In this document: piece by piece, positions 25,644 to 34,147 of the stretch
How positions within the stretch are numbered: the stretch's first letter is position 1
How the letters are laid out: each line of letters begins with the position of its first letter
Translations under genes and position numbers: made by a program
NCBI RefSeq assembly: GCF_004362715.1
Contig: NZ_SNYC01000004.1
Coordinates: forward strand, 62,001 to 126,000
From: Pedobacter metabolipauper
GTDB lineage: Bacteria; Bacteroidota; Bacteroidia; Sphingobacteriales; Sphingobacteriaceae
Length of the DNA: 64,000 nt
Direction of reading: 5' to 3'
The notes under the pieces: model-generated
The model's database searches: none
What the model saw: only the letters and a program-made list of their open reading frames with translations
What the model was told of the DNA's origin: nothing

Positions 25644-26426
25644 ATGCGCTCTTTATTGATATCCCTGCAATCCGAATTTTATAAATCGAGAAAAACACTT
25701 GCCTTTTGGGCGGCCATCTTATTACCCGTTGTAATCTGCGGCCTGATTACCTTTGGCTTTTATACCAACTCGGAAAAGATCCTGAAGATGAACTACCCGG
25801 GCATGGTATTGTGGATGAACTATAGCGGTGGCGCTCTTGGTGTGATGGGCATGCTGATCCTTCCATTTTACGTCATCTTTATGGCTTTTTCTGTAAATAA
25901 TATTGAACACAAGAACGATACCTGGAAAACACTCTTCGCACAACCGCTAAATAAACTCTCTATCTATGCAGCAAAGTATCTTTATGCAGTGCTTCTGATA
26001 TTTTGCTGCTTGTTTTTATTTGCGTCATTAACCTATCTGTTCGGAAACTTACTGCAGGTATTGGTGAAGGGGCTAAAATTCAATGAATATTCACCGATAG
26101 AGATCCTATCCAAATTATATTTGAAGCTGTTCTTATCTTCTTTGGGTATATTATCCGTTCAATTTATTATCAGCCTGATCTGGTCAGACTTTCTGAAGCC
26201 TATGGGCATTGGCTTTATAGGTATAATTATGGGCATCATCTTGTATACTAAGGGATGGGAATATGCCTATACCGTTCCATATAGTCATCCTTCGATGGCG
26301 CTCACTATGGCAAAGGGAAAAGGCACCCCGGAGATTTTTACCCAGGAAATCTATACCAGCTTAATTTACGCAGTTGTATTATTTACAGTTGGTTACTTTA
26401 TTGTAGCGCGTAAAAGCGTCAAATAA
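25644..26426 (+). CDS. ABC-2 type permease
   Basis: A 260-residue integral membrane protein with about six transmembrane segments (for example AFWAAILLPVVICGLITFGF, MLILPFYVIFMAFSV, YLYAVLLIFCCLFLFASLTY, and a C-terminal LIYAVVLFTVGYFIVA). It belongs to the ABC-2 / lantibiotic-immunity-like permeases and would form the channel for the ATPase encoded 1 base upstream. It has the short cytoplasmic N-terminus SLQSEFYKSRKT common to this group. A hairpin terminator follows at 26455-26480. Confidence 0.9.
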   Translation: MRSLLISLQSEFYKSRKTLAFWAAILLPVVICGLITFGFYTNSEKILKMNYPGMVLWMNYSGGALGVMGMLILPFYVIFMAFSVNNIEHKNDTWKTLFAQPLNKLSIYAAKYLYAVLLIFCCLFLFASLTYLFGNLLQVLVKGLKFNEYSPIEILSKLYLKLFLSSLGILSVQFIISLIWSDFLKPMGIGFIGIIMGIILYTKGWEYAYTVPYSHPSMALTMAKGKGTPEIFTQEIYTSLIYAVVLFTVGYFIVARKSVK

Positions 26427-26454
26427 CCCATTTAGTTTTAGTTAATAGTTAGAT

Positions 26455-26480
26455 ATGGCGGTTTGATACCGCCATTTTCT
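26455..26480 (+). terminator. hairpin terminator after the ABC exporter operon
   Basis: Stem atggcggt (26455-26462) and accgccat (26468-26475) with loop ttgat, followed by a T-rich stretch (tttctttg). Confidence 0.7.
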
Positions 26481-26585
26481 TTGATTAAAAATTTTGCCGG
26501 TCTATCCTTGTAAAAATATTGGGAGGATACCTCTTTTATTTATCATAAAATGTAAATTGAGTTATAATAGCTTAACCTAAATTAT

Positions 26586-28154
26586 ATGATGAAAAAATTT
26601 ACAATCACTATGCTAGCGATCGCGATCTGTTTTTCTGTGCTTGCACAAGAAAAAGTAGATCCGGCAGCAATGCAAAAAATACGCACCGAGGGGCTGGAAA
26701 AATCAAAAGTAATGGATATTGCCTTTCAGATCACTGATGTTGCTGGCCCGCGTTTGTCCAATTCACCGGGTTTAAAAAGAGCACAAAACTGGGCAGTTAA
26801 ACAACTTACCGACTGGGGTTTAAAAAATGTGCAGCTGGAAGCCTGGGGTAAATTTGGGAAAGGATGGCAGGTTGATAAATATTATGCCGCTACAACACTT
26901 CCATTTTATCATGCCATTATCGCATCCCCAAAAGCATGGACCCCAGGTACAAACGGGCCAATTAAATCTGAAGTAATTTTAATTAAAGCGGATACCATAA
27001 CTGACCTGGATAAGTATAAAGGCAAGCTTGCCGGAAAAATCGTATTATTTGACCAGGTTACACTTCAGCCATTGGTAACTACTTACAAACCTGACGCCGT
27101 TAAACATCCGGATTCTACATTAGCAAAGATGGAGCAGGCAACACCGGCAGCACAGCGGCCAGGAAGACCGGCAGGCAATAACAATGTGATGGCACAAATG
27201 ATGAAAATGAGAGAAGTGCGTGCAGCAATGAACACCATGCTCCTGGAAGAAAAAGTAGGCCTAATCCTAACCTATGCAAGGGGTAATCATGGTACTTTCT
27301 TTACCAGCAACGGTGCTTCATATGCACTGGATGCAAAACCAGTATCTCCTGAGCTTGAAGTTTCTCCGGAAGATTTTTTGCACATTCTTCGCTTATTGCG
27401 TGCCGGAGAAAAAGTAGAGGTTGAGGCCGATATAAAAACATCATTCTATGATCAGGATCCGGACGGATATAATGTGATCGCTGAAATACCTGGAACGGAT
27501 AAAAAATTGAAAGATGAAATTGTAATGATCGGTGGCCATTATGATTCGTGGCACTCTGCAACGGGGGCAACGGACAACGCTGCCGGATCTGCAGTGATGA
27601 TGGAAGTGATGCGTATCTTAAAAGCTATAGATTTTAAACCAAAAAGAACCATTAGAATTGCGCTGTGGAGTTCTGAGGAACAAGGTTTATATGGATCAAA
27701 AAACTATGTAGCCAAACATTTTGCTGATCCAAAAACAATGATCCTTACTAAAGACCATAAAAAGGTAAGTGCCTATTACAACCTGGACAATGGTACAGGC
27801 GCTATCCGGGGAATTTACCTGCAGGGCAATGCCGAGGCAGGGCCGATTTTTAAAGAATGGTTAACCCCGTTTAACGACATAGGTGCTAAAACTGTTACCA
27901 TTAACAATACCGGGGGAACAGATCACCAGGCATTTGATGCAGTAGGTATACCGGGTTTTCAGTTTATCCAGGACCCAATGGATTACAATACCCGTACACA
28001 CCATACCAACCAGGATACTTTTGACCGCCTTGTAGAAGAGGATCTTAAAAGAGCAGCTACCATTGTAGCAGCTTTTGTGTACAATACCTCAGAGCGTACG
28101 GCACAGATTCCAAGAAAGGAACTTCCAAAAGCTCCGGAAACACCTAAACCGTAA
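26586..28154 (+). CDS. secreted M28-family metallopeptidase with PA domain
   Basis: A 522-residue exported peptidase. The signal peptide ends at SVLAQ (about residue 21). An inserted protease-associated domain (about residues 130-260, KYKGKLAGKIVLFDQ) precedes the zinc-dependent M28 catalytic domain. Metal ligands and catalytic residues are in GGHYDSWHSATGATDNAAG (His about 317), WSSEEQGLYGSKNY and GTDHQAFDAVGIPGFQFIQD, with HHTNQDTFDR near the end. M28 enzymes are aminopeptidases or carboxypeptidases of the two-zinc type. It is probably periplasmic. The gene is alone and is closed by a 17-bp-stem terminator. Confidence 0.93.
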   Translation: MMKKFTITMLAIAICFSVLAQEKVDPAAMQKIRTEGLEKSKVMDIAFQITDVAGPRLSNSPGLKRAQNWAVKQLTDWGLKNVQLEAWGKFGKGWQVDKYYAATTLPFYHAIIASPKAWTPGTNGPIKSEVILIKADTITDLDKYKGKLAGKIVLFDQVTLQPLVTTYKPDAVKHPDSTLAKMEQATPAAQRPGRPAGNNNVMAQMMKMREVRAAMNTMLLEEKVGLILTYARGNHGTFFTSNGASYALDAKPVSPELEVSPEDFLHILRLLRAGEKVEVEADIKTSFYDQDPDGYNVIAEIPGTDKKLKDEIVMIGGHYDSWHSATGATDNAAGSAVMMEVMRILKAIDFKPKRTIRIALWSSEEQGLYGSKNYVAKHFADPKTMILTKDHKKVSAYYNLDNGTGAIRGIYLQGNAEAGPIFKEWLTPFNDIGAKTVTINNTGGTDHQAFDAVGIPGFQFIQDPMDYNTRTHHTNQDTFDRLVEEDLKRAATIVAAFVYNTSERTAQIPRKELPKAPETPKP

Positions 28155-28161
28155 GTTTTAG

Positions 28162-28215
28162 TTTTAAACAACGAATCCTCTGCGAAATGCCGGGGATTCG
28201 TTGTTTAAAAGCCCT
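28162..28215 (+). terminator. strong terminator after the M28 peptidase gene
   Basis: A 17-bp perfect stem, ttttaaacaacgaatcc (28162-28178) and its complement at 28194-28210, with a 15-base loop. A T run follows a few bases later (gcccttttt). Confidence 0.85.
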
Positions 28216-28250
28216 TTTTTCTTCTTCAAGAAAAATATATGAAATAAAAC

Positions 28251-28281
28251 TTTGAAAACTAAAATATTAGTTTTAAGTTTA
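28251..28281 (+). promoter_or_regulatory. promoter of the blaI operon
   Basis: A -33 TTTG (28251-28254), a 19-base spacer and a -7 TAAGTTTA (28274-28281, one mismatch to TAnnTTTG) fit the Bacteroidota housekeeping promoter. The spacer is almost entirely filled by the operator dyad at 28255-28274. Confidence 0.6.
28255..28274. promoter_or_regulatory. candidate BlaI operator dyad
   Basis: AAAACTAA (28255-28262) and TTAGTTTT (28267-28274) form a perfect 8-bp inverted repeat around AATA. It lies exactly between the -33 and -7 elements, where a bound dimeric winged-helix repressor would block transcription. The adjacent gene encodes a BlaI/MecI repressor, so autoregulation is the simple reading. 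Confidence 0.65.
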
Positions 28282-28339
28282 TACTACTATCTTAGTTATG
28301 AGTGCGCAAACAATATAACCGGATTAGTAAATAATAAAC

Positions 28340-28723
28340 ATGGATATGGAAATAAAAGATTTAACAAAAGCGGAAGAACAGATCATGCAGATTGTATGGC
28401 AAATAGAAAAGGGGTTCGTTAAAGATGTAATGGATTTCTTACCAGAACCTAAACCTGCATACAATACGGTATCTACCATCATAAGAATACTGGAGGTTAA
28501 AGGATTTATTGGCCATGAAGCATTTGGCAAAGCACACCAGTACCACCCTTTGATTAGCAGGGAAGATTATAAGCGTCATGCTACCGAGAAACTGTTGGGC
28601 AGCTATTTTGAAAATTCAGTAGAAAGTATGTTCTCTTTCTTTGTTAAAGAGGAGAAACTGGATCTGAGCGATGTAGATGAGATTCTTAAAATGATCAATA
28701 AAATCAAAAACAGACCGAAATGA
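28340..28723 (+). CDS. BlaI/MecI/CopY-family transcriptional repressor
   Basis: A 127-residue winged-helix repressor: EMEIKDLTKAEEQIMQIVW-type N-terminus (here DLTKAEEQIMQIVWQIEKG), recognition region AYNTVSTIIRILEVKGFIGHE, and a C-terminal dimerisation helix (SVESMFSFFVKEEKLDLSD). Known members are dimers released from DNA when a membrane metalloprotease of the BlaR1/M56 type signals. The next gene is exactly such a protein and overlaps it by 4 bases. The probable operator is the dyad at 28255-28274. Targets here need not be beta-lactamase; no such gene is nearby. Confidence 0.93.
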   Translation: MDMEIKDLTKAEEQIMQIVWQIEKGFVKDVMDFLPEPKPAYNTVSTIIRILEVKGFIGHEAFGKAHQYHPLISREDYKRHATEKLLGSYFENSVESMFSFFVKEEKLDLSDVDEILKMINKIKNRPK

Positions 28724-30786
28724 GTTGGGCACACTACATTCTGCAAGTCAATATATACTTAGTTGTATTTTATGGCTTTTATAAGTTATTGCTGGACAAG
28801 GAAACGTACTTTATCCTGAACCGTATTTACCTGGTATCTGCCGGGATGCTTTCTCTGGCCATTCCCTTTTTAAGATTTGAATGGTTTACCAAGCAGCCGG
28901 TGGCGCAAACTGTGTATATTGGAGTTGATCAGCTGAATCAATTCGTAACACAGGTAGCGATAGCCAGGGAATCCGAAAGTTCTTTTAATCTCGGGAACGT
29001 CATTGTTATGCTTTATCTTTTGGGTGTAGTGTTTTTCACAGCCCGGCTGATTTATCAGCTGGTCTCCATTCAGATCATTTTTAAACGCTCTCTTTTTGAA
29101 CGTTCTCTCTTTGAACCTTCTCTTTTTAAGGGTTCCCTTTTAAAGGGTTCTTTAAAAAATGAGGTAAAGGGTTCTGCTTTCTCTTTCTTCAATAAGAAGA
29201 TTGTTGACCAGGAACTTCCACAACTTCAAACCATACAACGGCATGAGGAGATCCACTCCAGACAACTCCACACGCTGGATGTTCTATTCTTTGAGGTATT
29301 GGGTATCATCACCTGGTTTAACCCTATTACCTACCTATACAAGCTTACGGTAAAGAACATCCACGAGTACCTTGCCGATGAAGAGGCGGCCAAATTTCAG
29401 GGCGATAAGGAACAGTATGCATTATTGCTATTGAGCAGTGCATTTGGTATAGCACCAAGCACTTTGACAAACAGCTTCTTTACCAAATCATTGGTAAAGA
29501 AAAGGATTAAGATGTTATACAAGGAAAGATCAACTAAAACAGCCATTCTTAAATATGGCTTATTCGTACCCCTTTTTGCCACAACCCTGGTCATGTCATC
29601 TGCTACGATCCGCAATAATGAAAATATCCAGGCTATGGCCGGTGAAATTCCGCTAGACCGCCCCCTAACACTGGTAAAGGATGCTGTTATTGAAGTGGTA
29701 CAGCAGACCATTCCAGTGGCAGTAAAAGAAATAAAGAATCCAGACATCAAAACCGATGTCCGGCAAACAGAGGTTAAAGGTAATCCCGATGCAGATTTAA
29801 CCGGATTTTACAGCTTTTTACAAAGCAACATAAAATATCCAGATGAAGCCTTTACAGCTAGTGTTCAGGGCAATAGCCAAATTAAATTCAGCATCAAAGA
29901 TGGCGATATAGAAGGTCTTGGCATTGTGGCAAAATCATTGGGATCAGACTGCGATACAGAAGTAATCAGGACCATACTTTCTTATAAAAATTTTGAAAGT
30001 CTGAATGATGGGGATTATTCCATGCTGGTTTCTTTCAGATTAGATGGGGTAAATACACCGATTCAGAACGAAGCAGCTATAGAACTTAAAGGATACAAAA
30101 CATTAAATCCGATAAACATTATAGCCTTTAAAAAGTCCGCTAATCAGGAGGATGAAAGGGTATATGAGTTTGTAAGCCTGGAAACACAACCCTCCTTTCC
30201 GGGTGGGGTTACGAAATTCTATGAATATTTAAAGAATACAGTTAAGTACCCGATAATGGCTCAAGAGGCCAACATTCAGGGCAAAGTATACTTATCTTTT
30301 GTAGTAGAAAGAGATGGTGCGCTTACCGATATTAAAGTTGACCGCAGATTGGGTGGCGGAACAGATGAAGAAGCAGTAAGGGTACTTAAAAAATCCCCAA
30401 AATGGATTCCTGGGATCCAGAATGGAAGAACAGTACGGGTTAAATACAATATCCCAATAAGTTTTTCCCTGAGCAGCGGAGAGAAAAAGCTGCCAGGTAC
30501 ATCACAAGCTTCAGCTAAACAAAATGCAGTTAAAACAGCATATATGGGTACTAATTTGACGCTTTTAAAGCGGGCTCAGTATGTAAAGAACCCACCGGTA
30601 TATGTGATCAATGGTGAAAAAAAGAATGAAGCGGCCTTATCTATGCTTAGTGACAAGGAAATAGAGTCCATAAATGTGCTTCAAGAAAAATCAGCTGTTG
30701 CCCTTTATGGTGATGAAGGGAAAAATGGCGCAATCCTTATTGTAACCAGGTTAGGAACTATAAAAAGATCTTCGGAAAACAACTAA
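28720..30786 (+). CDS. BlaR1-like M56 metallopeptidase fused to two TonB domains and a plug-like tail
   Basis: A 688-residue mosaic membrane protein. Residues 1-125 hold three membrane segments (ILQVNIYLVVFYGFYKLL; YLVSAGMLSLAIPFL; NVIVMLYLLGVVFFTARLIY). A 15-bp tandem repeat encodes residues 123-147. The zinc protease follows with HEEIH (near residue 174) and NIHEYLADEEAA, then a fourth membrane segment (YGLFVPLFATTLVMSSA, near 270). The periplasmic part has two TonB C-terminal-like domains (about 355-440 and 485-585; the second is EFVSLETQPSFPGGVTKFYE). The last 55 residues resemble the end of a receptor plug domain (YVINGEKKN, IESINVLQEKSAVALYGDEG). BlaR1-type proteins transduce an envelope signal to the repressor; here the repressor gene is immediately upstream. 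The role of the TonB and plug parts is unknown. Confidence 0.85.
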   Translation: MSWAHYILQVNIYLVVFYGFYKLLLDKETYFILNRIYLVSAGMLSLAIPFLRFEWFTKQPVAQTVYIGVDQLNQFVTQVAIARESESSFNLGNVIVMLYLLGVVFFTARLIYQLVSIQIIFKRSLFERSLFEPSLFKGSLLKGSLKNEVKGSAFSFFNKKIVDQELPQLQTIQRHEEIHSRQLHTLDVLFFEVLGIITWFNPITYLYKLTVKNIHEYLADEEAAKFQGDKEQYALLLLSSAFGIAPSTLTNSFFTKSLVKKRIKMLYKERSTKTAILKYGLFVPLFATTLVMSSATIRNNENIQAMAGEIPLDRPLTLVKDAVIEVVQQTIPVAVKEIKNPDIKTDVRQTEVKGNPDADLTGFYSFLQSNIKYPDEAFTASVQGNSQIKFSIKDGDIEGLGIVAKSLGSDCDTEVIRTILSYKNFESLNDGDYSMLVSFRLDGVNTPIQNEAAIELKGYKTLNPINIIAFKKSANQEDERVYEFVSLETQPSFPGGVTKFYEYLKNTVKYPIMAQEANIQGKVYLSFVVERDGALTDIKVDRRLGGGTDEEAVRVLKKSPKWIPGIQNGRTVRVKYNIPISFSLSSGEKKLPGTSQASAKQNAVKTAYMGTNLTLLKRAQYVKNPPVYVINGEKKNEAALSMLSDKEIESINVLQEKSAVALYGDEGKNGAILIVTRLGTIKRSSENN
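29086..29160 (+). repeat. five degenerate 15-bp tandem units inside the M56 gene
   Basis: Units at 29086, 29101, 29116, 29131 and 29146 encode RSLFE, RSLFE, PSLFK, GSLLK and GSLKN in frame (residues 123-147). They sit between the third membrane segment and the AFSFF segment that begins the protease domain. Units 1 and 2 differ at two of 15 bases; later units decay. Confidence 0.75.
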
Positions 30787-30800
30787 AAACTAAATTTGAT

Positions 30801-31277
30801 ATGAAAAAGCTAATGATTTTTGGCTGCTTAACTGCAGCCACGCTATTCGCATGTACCAACACGGACAAGCCAAAGGAACCGGTATCTTCTGATACAATGA
30901 CAGTTACGGAAAAGATACCGGAACCGATAACAAAAGACACTTCGAAAGTTTATGATTTTGTAGCACTGGATTCGCAGCCCTCTTTTCCCGGGGGAACACA
31001 TGGGTTTTATGAGTATCTGCGGACAAATCTAAAATATCCTCCAATGGCCATTAAAAACAACACCGAAGGAAAAGTCTATGTTAGCTTTGTTGTTGAAACA
31101 GATGGTAGCCTAAGCGATATTAAGATTGATAGAAAACTAGGTGCCGGAACGGACGAAGAAGCCGTACGCGTATTAAAGAAATCACCAAAGTGGATCCCTG
31201 GAAAGTATAAAGGTGAAGTTGTACGGACAAAATTTAATATTCCAATAAGTTTCACACTAACCGATAAAAAGGCATAA
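30801..31277 (+). CDS. TonB-domain lipoprotein
   Basis: A 158-residue lipoprotein (signal peptide ending in lipobox LFAC, Cys18) with a short Pro/Glu linker and one TonB C-terminal domain (residues about 50-155). That domain is strikingly similar to the second TonB domain of the M56 protein just upstream: QPSFPGG, GTDEEAVRVLKKSPKWIPG and FNIPISFTL recur almost unchanged. A recent duplication within the operon is the simplest explanation. Without the usual transmembrane anchor, it is unlikely to transmit proton-motive force like classical TonB. It starts 14 bases after the M56 gene and ends before a bidirectional terminator. Confidence 0.85.
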   Translation: MKKLMIFGCLTAATLFACTNTDKPKEPVSSDTMTVTEKIPEPITKDTSKVYDFVALDSQPSFPGGTHGFYEYLRTNLKYPPMAIKNNTEGKVYVSFVVETDGSLSDIKIDRKLGAGTDEEAVRVLKKSPKWIPGKYKGEVVRTKFNIPISFTLTDKKA

Positions 31278-31286
31278 GACACCAAA

Positions 31287-31310
31287 AAACCCGGCTAAAT
31301 AGCCGGGTTT
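31287..31310. terminator. bidirectional terminator between the TonB gene and sdhB
   Basis: An 11-bp perfect stem (aaacccggcta at 31287-31297, tagccgggttt at 31300-31310) with a 2-base loop. On the minus strand it is followed by six T, so it probably also terminates the sdh operon. Confidence 0.85.
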
Positions 31311-31345
31311 CTTAGTTAATACCCTTGTCTCGTTCGATAAATCTA

Positions 31346-32116
31346 TTAAATATCTTCTTCAGATACAAATTTTGCAGAATAAAAATCTCTGTTCATTCTT
31401 GCAATGTTCTCTAATGAAATGCCTTTAGGACATTCAGCCTCACAGGCTCCTGTATTTGTACAATTTCCAAATCCTTCGGCATCCATCTGTGCAACCATGC
31501 TTTGAACCCTACGGTAACGTTCCGGCTGTCCCTGAGGCAATTGTGCCAATTGAGAGATCTTTGCCGATACGAATAACATAGCTGAAGCATTTTTACAGGT
31601 AGCTACACAAGCCCCGCAACCAATACACGCTGCTGCTTCAAAAGCAGAATCTGCCTGGACTTTCGGAATTGGAAGTGCATTGGCATCTTGCGCATTACCC
31701 GTATTTACCGAAATAAATCCTCCAGAGGCAATGATCCGGTCAAATGCAGTACGATCTACTGTTAAGTCTTTAATTACCGGAAAAGCCTTTGCTCTCCATG
31801 GTTCAACTACAATGGTATCGCCATCTTTAAATGAGCGCATGTGCAGCTGACAGGTCGTAATTCCTTCTTTAGGTCCGTGAGGTCTGCCGTTAATAAACAT
31901 AGAGCATGAACCGCAGATCCCTTCCCTGCAATCGTGATCAAAAACAATAGGCTCATCGCCTTTAGAAATTAAATCTTCGTTCAGCACGTCAAACATTTCT
32001 AAGAAAGACATATCAGGAGAGATCTCTGATACTTTATAATCTACCAAATTACCTTTGGCCTTGTTATTTTTCTGACGCCAGATCTTAAGCGTTAAATTCA
32101 TATTTCCTGTACTCAT
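31346..32116 (-). CDS. sdhB: succinate dehydrogenase/fumarate reductase iron-sulfur subunit
   Basis: A 256-residue electron-transfer subunit of respiratory complex II. The N-terminal plant-type ferredoxin domain carries the [2Fe-2S] ligands in [10 protein letters not shown] and the later TCQ. The C-terminal domain carries [11 protein letters not shown] and a second cluster motif with [14 protein letters not shown] for the [4Fe-4S] and [3Fe-4S] clusters. It passes electrons from the SdhA flavin to the membrane quinone site. It is the last gene of sdhCAB, 26 bases after sdhA. Confidence 0.96.
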   Translation of the reverse strand: MSTGNMNLTLKIWRQKNNKAKGNLVDYKVSEISPDMSFLEMFDVLNEDLISKGDEPIVFDHDCREGICGSCSMFINGRPHGPKEGITTCQLHMRSFKDGDTIVVEPWRAKAFPVIKDLTVDRTAFDRIIASGGFISVNTGNAQDANALPIPKVQADSAFEAAACIGCGACVATCKNASAMLFVSAKISQLAQLPQGQPERYRRVQSMVAQMDAEGFGNCTNTGACEAECPKGISLENIARMNRDFYSAKFVSEEDI

Positions 32117-32142
32117 GATATTGAGATTTTAGTACTTAGCAA

Positions 32143-34122
32143 TTATTTATAACTTCTTTGTGCAACCTTGATGTTTTCAAACTTAAGCTCTTCTTTGTGC
32201 AGTTCAAATTTAACACCTTCTTTAAATTCCCATGCTGCAACATAAGCGTAGTTTTCATCGTCACGCAATGCTTCACCTTCTTCAGTCTGGAATTCTTCCC
32301 TGAAGTGTCCGCCGCAAGATTCATTTCTGTTTAATGCATCAATACACATCAGTTCACCAAGTTCGATGAAATCAGCTACACGGCCTGCTTTTTCCAGTTC
32401 AGGATTAAATTCATTGGCTACTCCCGGTACACGCACATCAGTCCAGAAATCCTGACGCAACTGCTGGATCTCAGCAATCGCTTCCGTAAGTCCCTTTACA
32501 TTCCGCGCCATTCCGCATTTCTCCCACATGATCTTTCCTAATTTCTTATGGAAATAATCAACGGATTTGGTTCCTTTAATGGCAAAGAATTTGTCAATAA
32601 TACCTTTTGCATTGGCTTCTGCCTCAATAAAAGCAGGGTGATCCTGAGGAATAGGTTTTGTAGAAAGTTCTTTTGATAAATAGGCACCAATGGTATAAGG
32701 AATAACAAAATAGCCATCTGCAAGTCCCTGCATCAATGCAGATGCGCCTAAGCGGTTAGCACCATGATCTGAGAAGTTGGCCTCACCCAATGCATATAAG
32801 CCCGGCACAGTGGTCATCAAGTTATAATCTACCCATAATCCGCCCATTGTATAGTGAACAGCAGGATAGATCCGCATTGGAAGTTCATATGGATCTTCGC
32901 CTGTGATCTGCTTGTACATATCGAACAGGTTACCATATTTCTCTTTGATCACATCACGGCCCAAACGCATACACGTTTCCTTATCCGGGTTATGAATGTT
33001 ATGCTTGTTGGCTTCAATCCGTCCGTAACGCTCGGTATTGGCCTTAAAATCCAGATAAACTGCAAGTTTCGATTTACCTACACCGTATCCGGCGTCACAA
33101 CGCTCTTTAGCTGCACGCGATGCCACATCACGAGGTACCAGGTTACCAAAAGCAGGATACCTGCGCTCTAAATAATAATCTCTCTCTTCTTCAGGAATAT
33201 CGGTTGCCTTACGGTTGTCGTCTTTTTTCTTAGGAACCCAGATCCTTCCGTCATTACGCAATGACTCAGACATCAGCGTCAATTTACTCTGGTGATCTCC
33301 TGAAACAGGGATACATGTAGGGTGAATCTGCGTGTAGCATGGATTGCCAAAGAAAGCTCCTTTTTTGTGCGCTTTCCAGGCTGCGGTCACATTACTTCCC
33401 ATCGCATTGGTAGACAGATAAAATACGTTTCCGTATCCGCCGCTGCATAACAATACAGCATGTCCGGAATGACGTTCCAACTCACCAGTAATCAGGTTAC
33501 GTGCAATGATACCACGTGCTTTACCATCAACCTTTACAACTTCGAGCATTTCATGACGGGTAAACATCTCTACTTTACCCATCCCGATCTGACGCTCTAA
33601 TGCACTGTAAGCACCAAGAAGCAACTGCTGACCGGTTTGACCAGCTGCATAAAAAGTACGTTGTACCTGTGTACCACCAAAAGAACGGTTGTCTAACAAA
33701 CCTCCGTATTCTCTGGCTAAAGGCACCCCTTGTGCTACACATTGATCTATAATATTTGCACTCACTTCTGCTAAACGGTGAACGTTAGCTTCACGGGCAC
33801 GGTAATCACCACCTTTAATGGTATCATAAAATAAGCGATAGGTACTATCACCATCATTCTGATAATTTTTTGCTGCATTTATTCCACCCTGAGCCGCGAT
33901 AGAGTGGGCTCTTCTTGGTGAATCCTGAAAGCAAAAGCATTTAACCTTATACCCCATTTCTGCAAGGGTAGCTGCTGCAGATGCACCAGCCAAACCAGAA
34001 CCAACTACGATGATTTCTATGCTTCTTTTATTGGCCGGATTAACCAATGGCATTGAAGAACGAAGCTTAGTCCATTTCTCGGTTAATTCTCCTTCAGGTA
34101 TATTAGCATTTATTTCTGCCAT
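32143..34122 (-). CDS. sdhA: succinate dehydrogenase/fumarate reductase flavoprotein subunit
   Basis: A 659-residue flavoprotein that oxidises succinate to fumarate. The FAD-binding Rossmann motif is [19 protein letters not shown] (near residues 36-54) and the covalent-flavin histidine region is [17 protein letters not shown]. Substrate-binding and catalytic segments include [18 protein letters not shown] and [12 protein letters not shown]. The length and the [20 protein letters not shown] segment fit the Bacillus/Bacteroidota (type B) complex II. It is the middle gene of sdhCAB. Confidence 0.97.
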   Translation of the reverse strand: MAEINANIPEGELTEKWTKLRSSMPLVNPANKRSIEIIVVGSGLAGASAAATLAEMGYKVKCFCFQDSPRRAHSIAAQGGINAAKNYQNDGDSTYRLFYDTIKGGDYRAREANVHRLAEVSANIIDQCVAQGVPLAREYGGLLDNRSFGGTQVQRTFYAAGQTGQQLLLGAYSALERQIGMGKVEMFTRHEMLEVVKVDGKARGIIARNLITGELERHSGHAVLLCSGGYGNVFYLSTNAMGSNVTAAWKAHKKGAFFGNPCYTQIHPTCIPVSGDHQSKLTLMSESLRNDGRIWVPKKKDDNRKATDIPEEERDYYLERRYPAFGNLVPRDVASRAAKERCDAGYGVGKSKLAVYLDFKANTERYGRIEANKHNIHNPDKETCMRLGRDVIKEKYGNLFDMYKQITGEDPYELPMRIYPAVHYTMGGLWVDYNLMTTVPGLYALGEANFSDHGANRLGASALMQGLADGYFVIPYTIGAYLSKELSTKPIPQDHPAFIEAEANAKGIIDKFFAIKGTKSVDYFHKKLGKIMWEKCGMARNVKGLTEAIAEIQQLRQDFWTDVRVPGVANEFNPELEKAGRVADFIELGELMCIDALNRNESCGGHFREEFQTEEGEALRDDENYAYVAAWEFKEGVKFELHKEELKFENIKVAQRSYK

Positions 34123-34147
34123 GTTATTTAAACTTAAAGATCAAAAA

